Source: Cognatiyoonia sediminum
Lineage (GTDB): Bacteria; Pseudomonadota; Alphaproteobacteria; Rhodobacterales; Rhodobacteraceae
Length of the DNA stretch: 64,000 nt
Assembly (NCBI RefSeq): GCF_900129845.1
Contig: NZ_FQXB01000001.1
Coordinates: 1,178,001-1,242,000 of the forward strand
Direction of reading: 5' to 3'
Positions 63,135 through 64,000 of the stretch are shown piece by piece (positions within the stretch are counted from its first letter, which is position 1; the number at the start of each line of letters is the position of its first letter). A model generated the notes under the pieces. The model saw only the letters and a program-made list of their open reading frames with translations, ran no database searches and had not been told where the DNA came from. The position numbers and the translations under genes are program-made.

Positions 63135-64000
63135 ATGAAACTGATCGACAAGGCCAAAAAACCACTGGGCACTTTGTGTCTGGTGGGCCTTGTCGGATGC
63201 ACCTCTCCACTTTGGGAAAGTGAAGGGCCGAATGCACGCCCTGACGGTGTAAGCGGCATAACAGAAGTCGTTCCGCCAAGCGAGGAAAGCATCGCTTTGG
63301 CGACCTACTATCAAAGGCTTCAGAATGACCTTCTGACACAAGGGCTGTTACGTACTGACGGCGGTGGCGTGGACACACCCTTTACGGACACCATCCTTAC
63401 ACGGAATTTTGTCCGGATCGCGCTGTTCGACGAATACGTCACCGACGGCGATTTTCTGAAACCGCAGGCGACGCTTTCAGACCTCAGACGATGGGGAAAA
63501 CCAATTCGGATGTCTGTGGTGTTCGGCAAGACAGTTACCGAAGAGCAGAAAATCAAAGACCGTGCCGAAGTCACTGCTTATGCCGAGCGCCTCGCCCGCC
63601 TAACTGGCTTGGACATCACTGTCACGGACGAGAACCCGAATTTCCATGTGATGTTCCTGTCTGTGGATGACGCGGATGCCTTTGAAGAGAGGATAAAGAT
63701 GCTCCTTCCCGGCATCGCGCGCTCTGGCCTCAATGCGCTTTTGCGCCCACCGCGCGATCAGCAATGCGTTGTGGCAGGGTCTTTCGAAGGCGATTCATCG
63801 CGCTATGACCGAGCCGTCGCAGTGGTGCGTTCGGAACACCCCGACATGTTGCGCACGGCATGTATCCACGAAGAACTTGCGCAAGGATTGGTGTTAGCAA
63901 ATGACAGCCCCCAAGCACGGCCGTCTATCTTCAACGACGACGAAGAGTTTGGTCGTTTGACGACGCATGGCGAGCTTTTGCTCAAAATCCTATATGATCC
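63135..64000 (+). CDS. DUF2927 lipoprotein, 3' truncated by the window
   Basis: The frame starts at ATG 63135 and is open to the right edge (288 codons). MKLIDKAKKPLGTLCLVGLV begins a signal with lipobox LVGC and Cys22 lipidated. The rest matches the DUF2927 domain, with a conserved CIHEELAQGL stretch whose His245-Glu246 resembles a zinc site, followed by DDEEFGRLTTHGELLL. It starts 6 bp after the telA stop. A proteolytic or sensor role is only a possibility. Confidence 0.78.
   Translation, partial: MKLIDKAKKPLGTLCLVGLVGCTSPLWESEGPNARPDGVSGITEVVPPSEESIALATYYQRLQNDLLTQGLLRTDGGGVDTPFTDTILTRNFVRIALFDEYVTDGDFLKPQATLSDLRRWGKPIRMSVVFGKTVTEEQKIKDRAEVTAYAERLARLTGLDITVTDENPNFHVMFLSVDDADAFEERIKMLLPGIARSGLNALLRPPRDQQCVVAGSFEGDSSRYDRAVAVVRSEHPDMLRTACIHEELAQGLVLANDSPQARPSIFNDDEEFGRLTTHGELLLKILYD

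Noticed and set aside
62592-63341. 249-codon minus-strand frame opposite telA and the DUF2927 gene
   Set aside because: Antisense to two recognisable genes and no domain seen.
1-64000. CRISPR array, prophage, insertion sequence, tRNA or rRNA
   Set aside because: I saw no regularly spaced repeats, transposase or phage genes, terminal repeats or tRNA-like T-loop elements; the reading was by eye, so a divergent tRNA could be missed.

Overview
The window looks like ordinary chromosomal DNA of an alphaproteobacterium of the Rhodobacteraceae, most likely the marine Roseobacter group. The evidence is the gene content and order: an AI-2E/PerM protein, HdaA, Ppk1 and Ppx run; the propionyl-CoA carboxylase/methylmalonyl-CoA mutase block with its ScfR/PccR-type regulator; a choline-O-sulfate to betaine operon; a LysR/DUF1127 pair; and proteins of families mostly seen in this group (DUF6497, DUF4174, DUF2927). 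I see no insertion sequence, phage, CRISPR array, rRNA or tRNA.

Layout. 1-4.7 kb: end of a YdcZ-like transporter, an Ldh-type dehydrogenase, LolD and LolC/E for lipoprotein export, ThuA-like and DUF2937 proteins. 4.8-7.0 kb: proS with a strong 3' hairpin, then a secreted fasciclin-domain protein. 7.1-12.6 kb: perM-like gene, hdaA, ppk1, ppx. 12.6-15.9 kb: minus-strand small genes (periplasmic protein, nuclease, TerB-DnaJ protein, acetyltransferase, VOC protein). 15.9-17.2 kb: nhaA and its terminator. 17.2-28.0 kb: the propionate block, mcm, pccA and pccB with small genes between them, then an MFS exporter and pccR, with TTTGCAAA operators in the control regions. 28.0-33.5 kb: betI-betC-betB-small membrane protein-betA with a palindromic operator. 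33.5-40.8 kb: a minus-strand run of transporters and housekeeping genes (DMT, yebC, SLC13, DMT, ymdB-like, 5-formyl-THF cyclo-ligase, mgtE). 40.9-44.7 kb: two purine deaminases converging on each other, hisN, a HTH regulator. 45-48.4 kb: a quinone oxidoreductase, the LysR/DUF1127 pair, a BAX-inhibitor membrane protein, rpmG. 48.5-53.3 kb: phoX behind a Pho-box-like array, and a NitT/TauT-type ABC importer. 53.46-53.84 kb: the RNase P RNA gene on the minus strand. 53.9-58.9 kb: amidase, lipoprotein, gatCA, ceramidase-like protein, UPF0173 hydrolase, tadA. 59-64 kb: rluB, then a TerC-XpaC-TelA-DUF2927 locus that runs off the right edge.

Working together. PccA and PccB carboxylate propionyl-CoA and the mutase makes succinyl-CoA, with the ScfR-type regulator as the probable local controller. 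BetC, BetA and BetB turn choline-O-sulfate into glycine betaine under BetI. Ppk1 and Ppx make and break polyphosphate, and PhoX scavenges phosphate outside the cytoplasm. No dramatic new system is evident. The best candidates for new biology are the TerC/XpaC/TelA/DUF2927 locus with its 67-residue membrane protein, the small unassigned genes inside the propionate block, and several regulatory dyads and hairpins.
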